NCBI RefSeq assembly: GCF_002263515.1
Contig: NZ_CP022752.1
Coordinates: forward strand, 1,860,001-1,924,000
Length of the DNA: 64,000 nucleotides
Direction of reading: 5' to 3'
Origin: Actinopolyspora erythraea
Lineage (GTDB): Bacteria; Actinomycetota; Actinomycetes; Mycobacteriales; Pseudonocardiaceae
In this document: piece after piece, positions 9,418 through 17,451 of the stretch
How positions within the stretch are numbered: the first letter of the stretch is position 1
Layout of the letters: the number at the start of each line of letters is the position of its first letter
Program-made: the position numbers and the translations under genes
The notes under the pieces: generated by a model
What the model saw: the letters and a program-made list of their open reading frames with translations, nothing else
Databases searched by the model: none
What the model was told of the DNA's origin: nothing

Positions 9418-9708
9418 CTAGGAGGTGGGCTCCCCGTCGAGGTCGCGGGCCAGCAGTTCCACCAGCTCGTCCAGCACCGCTTCGGCCCCCTCGCCCTCGG
9501 CGGCCAGTTCGACCTCGTCACCGTGCTCGGCCCCGAGCGTCATGAGCCCCAGCACGCTCCCCGCGTCGACCGGAGTCCCCGCGCCGCCCTCGGTGACCTT
9601 GGCGATGGTCACCGGCAGGGGCTGGGCGGCCGCGCTCCTGGCCAGCAGCCCGGCGGGGCGGGCGTGCAGCCCCACCTTCGACGCGATGGTCACGCGTCGT
9701 TGATGCAT
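9418..9708 (-). CDS. ptsH: PTS phosphocarrier protein HPr
   Basis: A 96 aa HPr that passes phosphate from enzyme I to the sugar-specific EIIA domains. His15 lies in the active-site motif GLHARPAG, and the regulatory-serine region is DAGSVLGLMTLGA (Ser51). It is the last gene of the fructose PTS operon, 96 bp after the IIBC gene. Its TAG stop (9420-9418) lies inside the CTAG duplicated by the IS insertion, so the insertion preserved the full protein. Any native terminator has been displaced beyond the IS. No enzyme I gene is in the window. Confidence 0.94.
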   Translation of the reverse strand: MHQRRVTIASKVGLHARPAGLLARSAAAQPLPVTIAKVTEGGAGTPVDAGSVLGLMTLGAEHGDEVELAAEGEGAEAVLDELVELLARDLDGEPTS

Positions 9709-9804
9709 CCTCGATCCCTCCTCCTGGTGGGTCCCGGTCGCCGACCCCGCCCGAGCGCGAGGCCGGAAACCGGTGGTTCCGCCCCGTTGGTTCCGACGCC
9801 GGTG

Positions 9805-11268
9805 TCAGGTGGCCGCGGCCACCTCGGTCTCGGAGTCCCGTTCCTTCGCGGCGGCCCCGAGCCGTAGCGACGACTTGGCCGCGATCACGACGGCCGCGGC
9901 CACCACCACACCCGAGACGATCGCCACCACGTACAGCAGCGGGTCGCCGACCAGCGGGAGCACGAACAACCCGCCGTGCGGGGCGCGCAACGTCGCGCCG
10001 AAGAACATGGACATCGCGCCCGTGCTCGCCGACCCGAGGATCATCGACGGGATGACCCGCAGTGGGTCCGAAGCGGCGAACGGGATCGCCCCCTCGGTGA
10101 TGAACGAGGCCCCCAGCAGCCAGGCGGGACGTGAGCTCTCCCGCTCGGCGGCGGAGAACGATCTGGCGTGCACGGTCGCGGCCAGCGCCATCGCCAGCGG
10201 CGGAACCATCCCCGCCGCCATCACGGCGGCCATGATCTCCAGCGCCGTCTCGCTGCCGGTGGTCAGCCCGCCGACCGCGAAGGTGTAGGCGACCTTGTTG
10301 ACCGGGCCGCCGAGATCGAAGGCGATCATGCCGCCGAGCACGGCGCCCAGCAGCATCGCGTTCGCCCCGCTGAGTCCGTTGAGCCAGTCCGTGAGCGCGG
10401 TCATCGCTGCCGCGATGGGCTTGCCCAGCACCACGAACATCAGGGTGCCGACCACCATCGAGCCGAACAGCGGTATCACGACCACCGGCATGATGCCCGC
10501 CACGGCCGAGGGCACCCTGATCCGGCGCAGCCCGGCGACGACACCGCCCGCCAGCAGTCCCGCGATGAGACCGCCGAGGAAGCCCGCACCGACCGCGACG
10601 GCCGCCGCCCCGCCCACGAAGCCGGGAACCAGGGCGGGGCGCTCCGCCATCGCGAACGCGATGAAACCGGCCAGCACCGGCACGAGGAACTCGAAAGCGG
10701 CCGTGCCGATCTGGTTCGCCAGCGCGGCCCAGCTGGTGAGGCTCGCCGGATCGAACCGCTCGGTGACGTCCGGCGCCTCGGTGATCTGGTAACCGCCCAG
10801 CGCGAAGCTCAGCGCGATCAGCAGCCCACCGGCCGCCACGAACGGGATCACGTAGCTCACGCCGGTCATCAGCCACTGCCGCAGTCTCGTGCCCGCCGAG
10901 GCGTTCGCGGAGACCTTGGTGGCAGGTTCAGGGCCCGAGCGCTCCGAGTCGGGGCCGGTGCGGTCCGGCTCGGCTGCCGCGGCACGTTCGACCAGGGAGG
11001 CGGCGTCGTCGACGGCCTGCTTCACGCTCGCCTCGACAACGGGCTTGCCCGCGAACCTGTCGAGACCGGTGACGCCGACATCGGCTGCCAGGATCACCGC
11101 GTCGGCCTCCCGGACATCCTGTTCGGACAGCGGGTCGGAACCGGCGGATCCCTGGGTCTCCACACTGAGCTCGTCGCCCCGGTCACGGGCGGCCTGCTCC
11201 AGCGCCTCGGCGGCCATGTAGGTGTGCGCTATTCCGGTCGGACACGCGGTCACGGCGACGAACTTCAC
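9805..11268 (-). CDS. fruA: fructose-specific PTS permease, EIIBC component
   Basis: A 487 aa membrane protein that imports fructose and phosphorylates it to fructose-1-phosphate. The N-terminal EIIB domain (about residues 1-100) carries the phosphorylated Cys9 in ACPTGIAHTYMAAE. A charged Ala/Glu/Ser linker (about 95-125) leads into the EIIC domain with 8-10 membrane segments, including the GGPVNKVAYTFAVG loop and the EGAIPFAASDP motif of fructose permeases. EIIA is on a separate gene, whereas many actinobacteria have a single fused FruA. The start overlaps the EIIA stop as ATGA at 11265-11268, indicating coupled translation. Confidence 0.95.
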   Translation of the reverse strand: MKFVAVTACPTGIAHTYMAAEALEQAARDRGDELSVETQGSAGSDPLSEQDVREADAVILAADVGVTGLDRFAGKPVVEASVKQAVDDAASLVERAAAAEPDRTGPDSERSGPEPATKVSANASAGTRLRQWLMTGVSYVIPFVAAGGLLIALSFALGGYQITEAPDVTERFDPASLTSWAALANQIGTAAFEFLVPVLAGFIAFAMAERPALVPGFVGGAAAVAVGAGFLGGLIAGLLAGGVVAGLRRIRVPSAVAGIMPVVVIPLFGSMVVGTLMFVVLGKPIAAAMTALTDWLNGLSGANAMLLGAVLGGMIAFDLGGPVNKVAYTFAVGGLTTGSETALEIMAAVMAAGMVPPLAMALAATVHARSFSAAERESSRPAWLLGASFITEGAIPFAASDPLRVIPSMILGSASTGAMSMFFGATLRAPHGGLFVLPLVGDPLLYVVAIVSGVVVAAAVVIAAKSSLRLGAAAKERDSETEVAAAT

Positions 11269-11717
11269 GGTTTGACCTCCTCACGCACGTACGAAGCGAC
11301 CGAGGCCGGATCGTTCGCATCGAGCAGGGCCTGTTTGAACTCGGCACGGACCAGTCGGCGGGCCAGGGCGGCCAGCACCGCAATGTGGTCCGAGTCGCCC
11401 CCTTCGGGGGCCGCGATCAAAAAGACCAGGTTCGCGGGGCCGTCCTCGGCGCCGAAGTCGATCCCCCCGCTGCTGCGGCCGAACGCGAGGCTGGGGACGG
11501 TCACGGTCGCCGACCGGCAGTGCGGAATGCCGATGCCGCCCCGCATACCGGTGGGCATCTGCCGCTCGCGGGCCTCGACGTCGTCGAGGAAGCGTTCGAC
11601 GTCGGTGACGCGTTCGGCGCTGACCAGTCGATCCGCCAACGAGCGGACCGCTGAGCGGCGGTCCTCGCCGGGCAGGTCCAAATCGACCAGCTCAGGGATG
11701 ATCAGTTCACTGCTCAT
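11265..11717 (-). CDS. fructose-specific PTS EIIA component
   Basis: A 150 aa cytosolic EIIA of the mannitol/fructose class that accepts phosphate from HPr and passes it to EIIB. The phospho-histidine is His66 in GIGIPHCRS, the family signature. It sits 12 bp after fruK and overlaps fruA by 4 bp, so it is a stand-alone EIIA domain in the operon. Confidence 0.93.
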   Translation of the reverse strand: MSSELIIPELVDLDLPGEDRRSAVRSLADRLVSAERVTDVERFLDDVEARERQMPTGMRGGIGIPHCRSATVTVPSLAFGRSSGGIDFGAEDGPANLVFLIAAPEGGDSDHIAVLAALARRLVRAEFKQALLDANDPASVASYVREEVKP

Positions 11718-11729
11718 GTTCTCACTCCG

Positions 11730-12668
11730 CTACGACCGGACGAGCCGGTCGGAATCGTCGACTTCGGTGATCCGCACCCGCTCGGGCCGCAGGTCCTTCG
11801 GGGCGGGCATCCGGCTGCCGGGCAGTTCCACGGCGGCCGTGCCGTAGGCCACGGCGGATCGCAGCGCTTCGGGCCCGTTCGCGCCCGCGAGCAGGTATCC
11901 GGCCAGCGCCGCGTCGCCCGCGCCGACGGTGCTGCGCACCGCCCTGGCACCGCTGGTCCCCAACCAGGCCGAGTCGCCCTCGACGAGCAGTGCGCCGTGT
12001 TCGCCGAGGGTCACCAGCACGGAGCCGGTCGCATCGGCCCGGACCGACCGCGCGGTCGCGACCAGCTCGGCGGTGCCCTCGGGCCGGTGCCCCGCCAGCT
12101 CGGTGAGCTCGGCGAGGTTCGGGGCGAGCAGCTCGGGGCCCGCCGCGCACGCCTCGACCAGGGCGGGGCCCGAGGAGTCCACCGCGACCTTGGCCCCGGC
12201 CGCGCGCGCCGTCCACACCAGACCGGCGTAGTAGTCGTCGGGGCAGCCGTGCGGCAGGCTCCCGCTCGCCACCACCCACCGTGCTCGGGCGGCCAGCTCG
12301 CCCAGGCGGCTGCGCAACGCTTCCAACTCCCCGACGCTCAGCGCCTCACCGGACTCGTTGATCTTGGTCGTCGTCCCGTCGGACTCCAGCAGGGTGAGGT
12401 TGCTGCGGGTGGCGGCCTCCACCGGGACCTCGACGACGGAGACGGCCTCCGGCGCCAGCAGCTCGGCGAGGCTGCTGCCCTGCACCCCTCCGGTCGGCAG
12501 CACGGCCACCGCGCTGTGGTCGGCCGCCGTCAGCGCCCGGGCGACGTTGACCCCCTTGCCGCCCGGCTCCACGCGCACCCCGCCGGCGCGGTGGACCTCG
12601 CCCCGGTCGAGCCGGTCGAGCAGCACGCTGCGATCCAGACTGGGGTTCGGGGTGATGGTGACGATCAC
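11730..12668 (-). CDS. fruK: 1-phosphofructokinase
   Basis: A 312 aa PfkB-family kinase that converts fructose-1-phosphate to fructose-1,6-bisphosphate. It opens MIVTITPNPSLDRSVLL and shows GGKGVNVARAL near residue 40, as in FruK/LacC enzymes. The second PfkB signature GAGDAALAGYL near residue 250 carries the catalytic Asp. The GTG start at 12668 is chosen because it overlaps the fruR stop as GTGA and gives the canonical N-terminus. The frame is open further upstream but the residues there are not family-like. Confidence 0.94.
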   Translation of the reverse strand: MIVTITPNPSLDRSVLLDRLDRGEVHRAGGVRVEPGGKGVNVARALTAADHSAVAVLPTGGVQGSSLAELLAPEAVSVVEVPVEAATRSNLTLLESDGTTTKINESGEALSVGELEALRSRLGELAARARWVVASGSLPHGCPDDYYAGLVWTARAAGAKVAVDSSGPALVEACAAGPELLAPNLAELTELAGHRPEGTAELVATARSVRADATGSVLVTLGEHGALLVEGDSAWLGTSGARAVRSTVGAGDAALAGYLLAGANGPEALRSAVAYGTAAVELPGSRMPAPKDLRPERVRITEVDDSDRLVRS

Positions 12669-13426
12669 GCGAGGACCACCTCCGTTCCGCGCTCGCGCAG
12701 CTCCGACACCGCCGCGTCGTCCAGCCCGCTGCTGGTGACCAGCACGTCGAGGTCGGATATCGCGGCGAAGCGGCTGAAGTGGTCGTGTCCGTACTTGGTG
12801 TGGTCGGCCAGCAGCACCCGCTTGCGGCAGGACCGCACCATCGCCGACTTCACCGCGCTCTCCGCGCTGTCCGGGGTGGTGCACCCCCGCGCGGCCGAGA
12901 ACCCGTTCGCGCCGAGCAGGCCGACGTCGACGGTCAACCCGTCCAGGACGTTCAGCGCCCAGGACTCGACGGCGGCCAGCGTGGTCCCCCGCACCCGCCC
13001 GCCGAGCAGGTGCAGGTCGAGGTTGCCCCGGCCCGCCAGCTGGTTGGCCACCGGCAGGGAGTTGGTGACCACGGTCAGCTCGCGGTCGGGTGGCAGCAGG
13101 CCCGCCACCCGACTCGTCGTGGTTCCCGCGTCCAGCAGCAGGGTTCCCCCACCGGGCAGCAGGTCCAGCGCGGCGCGCGCCACCCGGTCCTTCTCCGCCG
13201 AGGCGGTCTGGTCGCGCTGCGGGACACCGGGCTCGAAGTCGAGCCGTTCCTGCGGGATCGCCCCGCCGTAGACGCGGCGCACCAGCCCGCGGCGCTCCAA
13301 CGCGCCGAGGTCCCGCCGGATGGTCTCCGGCGCGACCTCCAGTTCCGCGGCCGCCTCGGCGACGTCGACACGACCGTCGCGGCGAGCCCGCTGCGCCAGC
13401 AGTTGCCGGCGCTCCGCCCCGTACAT
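12665..13426 (-). CDS. fruR: DeoR-family repressor of the fructose operon
   Basis: A 253 aa regulator. The N-terminal DeoR helix-turn-helix (about residues 5-60) contains RVDVAEAAAELEVAPETIRRDLGALE. The C-terminal sugar-phosphate sensor domain carries LLLDAGTTTSRVA and LADHTKYG, typical of DeoR proteins that bind phosphorylated sugars. Fructose-1-phosphate is the likely effector. It leads the operon, so it would control its own transcription. The start at 13426 follows GGAGGAGAACAGGC. The upstream DNA has three GTTGTC repeats that could be its binding sites. Confidence 0.92.
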   Translation of the reverse strand: MYGAERRQLLAQRARRDGRVDVAEAAAELEVAPETIRRDLGALERRGLVRRVYGGAIPQERLDFEPGVPQRDQTASAEKDRVARAALDLLPGGGTLLLDAGTTTSRVAGLLPPDRELTVVTNSLPVANQLAGRGNLDLHLLGGRVRGTTLAAVESWALNVLDGLTVDVGLLGANGFSAARGCTTPDSAESAVKSAMVRSCRKRVLLADHTKYGHDHFSRFAAISDLDVLVTSSGLDDAAVSELRERGTEVVLA

Positions 13427-13440
13427 GCCTGTTCTCCTCC

Positions 13441-13491
13441 GTTGTCATTTTTGTTGATGACTGATTCTGCCCGTTGTTGTCCTGTTGTCAA
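13441..13491 (-). promoter_or_regulatory. fru operon promoter with three GACAAC repeats
   Basis: Read on the minus strand, TTGACA (13491-13486) is followed after 17 bp by AGAATC (13468-13463), a plausible promoter. GACAAC occurs three times (plus-strand GTTGTC at 13441-13446, 13476-13481 and 13484-13489). Two of them overlap the core promoter, which suits DeoR-type repression. Confidence 0.6.
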
Positions 13492-13704
13492 GGTCACATT
13501 TGGTGCTGGATCGGTTGATGCCGGGACGTGTGCTCGTCCGCGAGGCGGCGGCCGTGGACGCCGGAGGGAGCCGTGATGGGCAGGGGAGCGTCGCACCGGA
13601 GTGCGAGGGCGCGTAACGCGAAAGGTGCGCCGGAACGACCCCGGAGCACGGTGTTCGACCCCACATGTCCACCACACGAGCTGAACAGGGAAGATGTAGG
13701 AGAG

Positions 13705-16224
13705 ATGACGCTTACCGACCGGCTTCCCCCGACCCCCGACACCGACCCGGACGCCCTGCTCGACAGCTTCACCGGCTGGACCGGCGAGCAGGGGTTCGAC
13801 CTCTATCCGGCGCAGGAGGAGGCGCTCATGGAGGTCGTGTCGGGCTCCAACGTGATCGTCAGCACCCCGACCGGCTCGGGCAAGAGCCTGATCGCGGTCG
13901 GCGCTCACTTCACCGCCCTGGCGAACAAGCAGCGCAGCTTCTACACCGCACCGATCAAGGCGCTCGTGTCGGAGAAGTTCTTCTCGCTGGTGGACCTGTT
14001 CGGGGCCGACAACGTCGGGATGCTCACCGGTGACAGCAGCGTCAACCCGGACGCGCCGATCATCTGCTGCACCGCCGAGATCCTGGCCAACATCGCGCTG
14101 CGCGACGGTGAGCGCGCCGAGGTCGGCCAGGTGGTCATGGACGAGTTCCACTTCTACGCCGAACCCCAGCGCGGCTGGGCGTGGCAGGTGCCGATGCTGG
14201 AGCTGCCGCAGGCGCAGTTCGTGCTGATGTCGGCGACCCTCGGCGACGTCACCGGATTCCGGAAGGACCTCACGCGCCGCACCGGGCGCGAGACCGCGGT
14301 GGTCAGTTCCGCCGAACGTCCGGTGCCGCTGACCTTCCGCTACGCGATGACCCCGCTGCACGAGACCATCGAGGAGTTGCTGCGGGGTCAGCAGGCCCCG
14401 ATCTACGTGGTCTACTTCAACCAGGCCTCCGCCGTGGAGCAGGCCCAGGCGCTGGTCAGCATGAACGTGGCCAGCCGGGCCGAACGCGACGCGATAGCGG
14501 AGAAGCTGGGCGACTTCCGCTTCACGGCGGGGTTCGGCAAGACGCTCTCACGCCTGATCCGGCACGGCATCGGCGTGCACCACGCGGGCATGCTGCCGCG
14601 TTACCGCAGGCTGGTCGAACAGCTCGCCCAGGCGGGGCTGCTCAAGGTCATCTGCGGCACCGACACCCTGGGCGTGGGGATCAACGTCCCCATCCGCACC
14701 GTGCTGCTGACCGGGCTGACCAAGTTCGACGGCAGCCGCACCCGCCACCTCAAGGCCAGGGAGTTCCACCAGGTGGCGGGCCGGGCCGGACGCGCGGGCT
14801 ACGACACCGACGGCTACGTGGTGGTGCAGGCCCCCGAGCACGTCATCGAGAACGAGCGGGCCCTGGCCAAGGCCGGTGACGACCCCAAGAAGCGCCGCAA
14901 GGTCGTCAAGAAGAAGGCCCCGGAAGGGTTCGTCTCCTGGGGACAGAAGACCTTCGACAAACTGGTCGAGGCCGAGCCGGAGCCGCTGACCTCCAGCTTC
15001 AACGTCACCCACGCCATGCTGCTCAACGTGATCAGCCGGCCCGGTGACACCTACGCGGCCATGCGCAAGCTGCTCACCGACAACCACGAGGACCGCCCCT
15101 CCCAGCGCAAGCACATGCTCCGTGCCATCTCCATCTACCGCGCGCTGGTGGCGGCCGGAGTGGTCGAGCAGCTGGACGAGCCCGACGAGCAGGGCAGGCT
15201 GGTCCGGCTGACCATGGACCTGCAGTTCGACTTCGCGCTCAACCAGCCGTTGTCGCCGTTCGCGCTGGCCGCCATCGAACTGCTCGACCCGGCCTCGCCC
15301 AGTTACGCGGTCGACGTGCTCTCGGTCATCGAGGCCACACTGGACGACCCGCGCCAGGTGCTCGGCGCCCAGCAGGCCAAGGAACGCGGTGAGGCGATCG
15401 CGCGGATGAAGGCCGAGGGCATCGAGTACGAGCAGCGCATGGAGATGATCGAGGACATCACCCATCCGCGGCCGTTGGCCGAGATGCTCGAAGCCGCCTA
15501 CGAGACCTACCGCCAAGGGCACCCGTGGGTCTCCGAGCACGAGCTCTCCCCCAAGTCCATCGCCAGGGACATGTACGAGCGGGCGATGAACTTCGTGGAG
15601 TTCGTCAACCACTATGGGCTGGCCCGCTCGGAGGGACTGGTGCTGCGGTACCTGGCCGACGTCTACAAGGCGCTGCGGCACACCGTTCCCGACGACGCCA
15701 AGAGCGAGGAGCTCGGCGACATCATCGAGTGGCTCGGCGAGCTGGTTCGCCAGGTCGACTCCAGTCTGCTCGACGAGTGGGAACGGCTGCGCAACCCCGG
15801 TGGGGACGACTCGGGGGGCGAATCCGTCGACGAGGGCCCCGCCAGGCTCACCGAGAACAAGCGGGCGTTCCGGGTCCAGGTGCGCAACGCCATGTTCCGG
15901 CGTGTGGAGCTCGCCGCCCGGGAGCGCTTCGACGAGCTCGGCGAGCTCGACGGCGAGGAAGGCTGGACCGCCCAGCAGTGGCAGTCCGCTATGGATGAGT
16001 ACTTCGCCGAGCACGACGAGATCGGCACCGACGCCGACGCCCGGGGGCCGAGCCTGTTCATGGTCACCGAGAAGAACCAGCGCTGGCTGGTGCGCCAGAT
16101 CTTCAGCGATCCCTCTGGCGACCACGACTGGGGCATCAGCGCCGAGATCGACCTGCCCGCCTCCGACGAGGCCGGTGTCGCGGTGGTCCGGGTCACCGAC
16201 GTGGGTCGGTTCGACCAGTACTGA
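13705..16224 (+). CDS. DEAD/DEAH-box helicase with C-terminal DUF3516
   Basis: An 839 aa superfamily 2 helicase of the type widespread in actinobacteria. The first RecA domain has Walker A TPTGSGKS (residues 54-61), DEFH as Walker B (146-149) and SATLGD as motif III. The second RecA domain has motif VI QVAGRAGRAG. A basic stretch DDPKKRRKVVKKKAPEG separates it from the long DUF3516 C-terminus. The role is presumed in RNA metabolism or DNA repair (Ski2-like architecture), but the substrate is unknown. The ATG at 13705 is preferred because family similarity begins there. The frame is open back to 13528 without good residues. AGGAG sits unusually close (2 nt) to this ATG, so the exact start is uncertain. 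Confidence 0.92.
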   Translation: MTLTDRLPPTPDTDPDALLDSFTGWTGEQGFDLYPAQEEALMEVVSGSNVIVSTPTGSGKSLIAVGAHFTALANKQRSFYTAPIKALVSEKFFSLVDLFGADNVGMLTGDSSVNPDAPIICCTAEILANIALRDGERAEVGQVVMDEFHFYAEPQRGWAWQVPMLELPQAQFVLMSATLGDVTGFRKDLTRRTGRETAVVSSAERPVPLTFRYAMTPLHETIEELLRGQQAPIYVVYFNQASAVEQAQALVSMNVASRAERDAIAEKLGDFRFTAGFGKTLSRLIRHGIGVHHAGMLPRYRRLVEQLAQAGLLKVICGTDTLGVGINVPIRTVLLTGLTKFDGSRTRHLKAREFHQVAGRAGRAGYDTDGYVVVQAPEHVIENERALAKAGDDPKKRRKVVKKKAPEGFVSWGQKTFDKLVEAEPEPLTSSFNVTHAMLLNVISRPGDTYAAMRKLLTDNHEDRPSQRKHMLRAISIYRALVAAGVVEQLDEPDEQGRLVRLTMDLQFDFALNQPLSPFALAAIELLDPASPSYAVDVLSVIEATLDDPRQVLGAQQAKERGEAIARMKAEGIEYEQRMEMIEDITHPRPLAEMLEAAYETYRQGHPWVSEHELSPKSIARDMYERAMNFVEFVNHYGLARSEGLVLRYLADVYKALRHTVPDDAKSEELGDIIEWLGELVRQVDSSLLDEWERLRNPGGDDSGGESVDEGPARLTENKRAFRVQVRNAMFRRVELAARERFDELGELDGEEGWTAQQWQSAMDEYFAEHDEIGTDADARGPSLFMVTEKNQRWLVRQIFSDPSGDHDWGISAEIDLPASDEAGVAVVRVTDVGRFDQY

Positions 16225-16228
16225 TCGG

Positions 16229-16252
16229 GTTCCGGGGGCTGGCCCCCGGAAC
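16229..16252 (+). terminator. hairpin after the helicase gene
   Basis: Perfect 11-bp arms GTTCCGGGGGC (16229-16239) and GCCCCCGGAAC (16242-16252) lie 4 nt after the helicase stop. Confidence 0.7.
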
Positions 16253-16286
16253 ATCGGTTCCGCGGCTGCCGCGGTGTTTATTACCC

Positions 16287-16322
16287 AATTAGATTGCGCG
16301 CAATTTAATTTTGCGCTATCTT
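16287..16322 (+). promoter_or_regulatory. ohr promoter overlapped by an AT-rich palindrome
   Basis: The palindrome at 16287-16310 has arms AATTAGATTGCG and CGCAATTTAATT and matches except at one pair. TTGCGC (16294-16299), a 17-bp spacer and TATCTT (16317-16322) form a promoter that the palindrome covers. The composition fits the AT-rich operators of MarR-type OhrR repressors. A GC-rich hairpin (TGGGGCGG at 16326-16333 with CCGCCCCA at 16347-16354) follows in the leader. Confidence 0.65.
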
Positions 16323-16385
16323 TTGTGGGGCGGTCGCCCGGTGCGGCCGCCCCAACGCAACCGACCGGTGATCGGGAGAGTGACG

Positions 16386-16805
16386 ATGACGACGTTGTAC
16401 ACGGCCGAGGCCACGGCCAGCGGCGAAGGACGGGACGGCCGCACCCGTTCCTCGGACGGCGTGCTCGACCTGGGGCTGTCCGTACCCAAGGAACTCGGCG
16501 GACCGGGGGAGGAGGCCACCAACCCGGAACAGCTCTTCGCGGCCGGGTACGCGGCCTGCTTTCACAGCGCCCTCCGGGTGGTGGCTCGCCGCGCCGGGGT
16601 GAGCGTGGACGAGTCCACCGTCACCGCGCGGGTCGGGATGGGACCGAACGGCGACGGTGGGTACGGGCTGAGCCTGTCGCTGCGCGTCGGGCTTCCCGGG
16701 CTCGACCGGCAGCGGGCGCTCGAACTGGCCGAAGCGGCCGACAAGGTCTGCCCTTACTCCAACGCGGTGCGCGGCAACGTCGACATCGAGCTCGAAGTCG
16801 CGTGA
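16386..16805 (+). CDS. ohr: organic hydroperoxide resistance protein (Ohr/OsmC family)
   Basis: A 139 aa thiol peroxidase that reduces organic hydroperoxides in the cytosol. The two catalytic cysteines are in AAGYAACFHSAL (about residue 58) and VCPYSNAVRGN (about residue 122), the Ohr signature. Length and the opening MTTLYTAEATASGEGRDG match the family. The ATG at 16386 begins this conserved start, and the frame upstream runs into the promoter. The AT-rich operator suggests OhrR control, but no MarR-type gene is adjacent. The next regulator is an unrelated ArsR-type metal sensor. Confidence 0.94.
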   Translation: MTTLYTAEATASGEGRDGRTRSSDGVLDLGLSVPKELGGPGEEATNPEQLFAAGYAACFHSALRVVARRAGVSVDESTVTARVGMGPNGDGGYGLSLSLRVGLPGLDRQRALELAEAADKVCPYSNAVRGNVDIELEVA

Positions 16806-17021
16806 CGGCCTCGGAGCGCGGAACCGGGATGTGAGTGAGATCGCTGTTTTCGCGCCCGCTCGCTCGCCACGGCTCGCCGAGCGGCGGCCCCAGCGGCCCG
16901 GTCCGGAAGCATCTCCCGGCTGTGACCGGCGGTTCCGCCGTTCGGCGCGGCGACGAGCGCTACTCGTGACGTCCGAGGCGTTGGCCGATCACGACCCCGC
17001 GGCCCCCGATAGACTGCGCTC

Positions 17022-17369
17022 ATGGGTCACGGACTCCGCGACGCTGCCACCCCGACCGCGCGACTGACTCAGGAGTCGGCCGCCACGGTCGCCGAGACGC
17101 TGCAGGCGCTGGCCACACCGTCGCGCCTGCTGATCCTCAGCGAGCTGCGGCAGGGAGCGCGGTCGGTGAACCAGCTGGCCGAGGCCGTGGGGATGGGGCA
17201 GTCAGCGGTTTCGCACCAGCTCCGGGTGCTGCGCTCCCTCTGGCTGGTCAAGGGGGACCGCGCGGGCCGAGCGGTGGTCTACTCGCTCTACGACTCGCAC
17301 GTCGCGCAGTTCCTGGACGAGGCGGTGAACCGGGTCGAGCACCTGCACCCGGCCTCGCTGGAGCGGTAG
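17022..17369 (+). CDS. nmtR: NmtR-like ArsR/SmtB nickel/cobalt sensor
   Basis: A 115 aa winged-helix repressor. The HTH is in VNQLAEAVGMGQSAVSHQLRVL (about residues 49-70). It closely follows Mycobacterium tuberculosis NmtR: the N-terminus is MGHG (Gly2-His3, part of the Ni site) and the last helix has Asp91 and His93 in YDSHVAQFLDEA, plus His107 and His109. The position of NmtR His104 is Arg here (NRVEHLH instead of YHSEHLH). That changes one expected metal ligand, so affinity or specificity may differ. In mycobacteria NmtR controls a P-type metal exporter, but no such gene is nearby and the protein stands alone before a strong terminator. Confidence 0.88.
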   Translation: MGHGLRDAATPTARLTQESAATVAETLQALATPSRLLILSELRQGARSVNQLAEAVGMGQSAVSHQLRVLRSLWLVKGDRAGRAVVYSLYDSHVAQFLDEAVNRVEHLHPASLER

Positions 17370-17393
17370 GGCCCGAAGACGTCCCCGACACGA

Positions 17394-17431
17394 GTCGGGT
17401 CGTCGCCGTGCGCGCACGGCGACGACCCGAC
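17394..17431. terminator. 38-nt perfect palindrome between nmtR and fhs
   Basis: The arms run outward from the centre GTGCGCGCAC without mismatch to GTCGGG and CCCGAC. It separates convergent genes and should terminate both directions. Confidence 0.8.
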
Positions 17432-17451
17432 GACCGGTCGGTGGTATCCGT

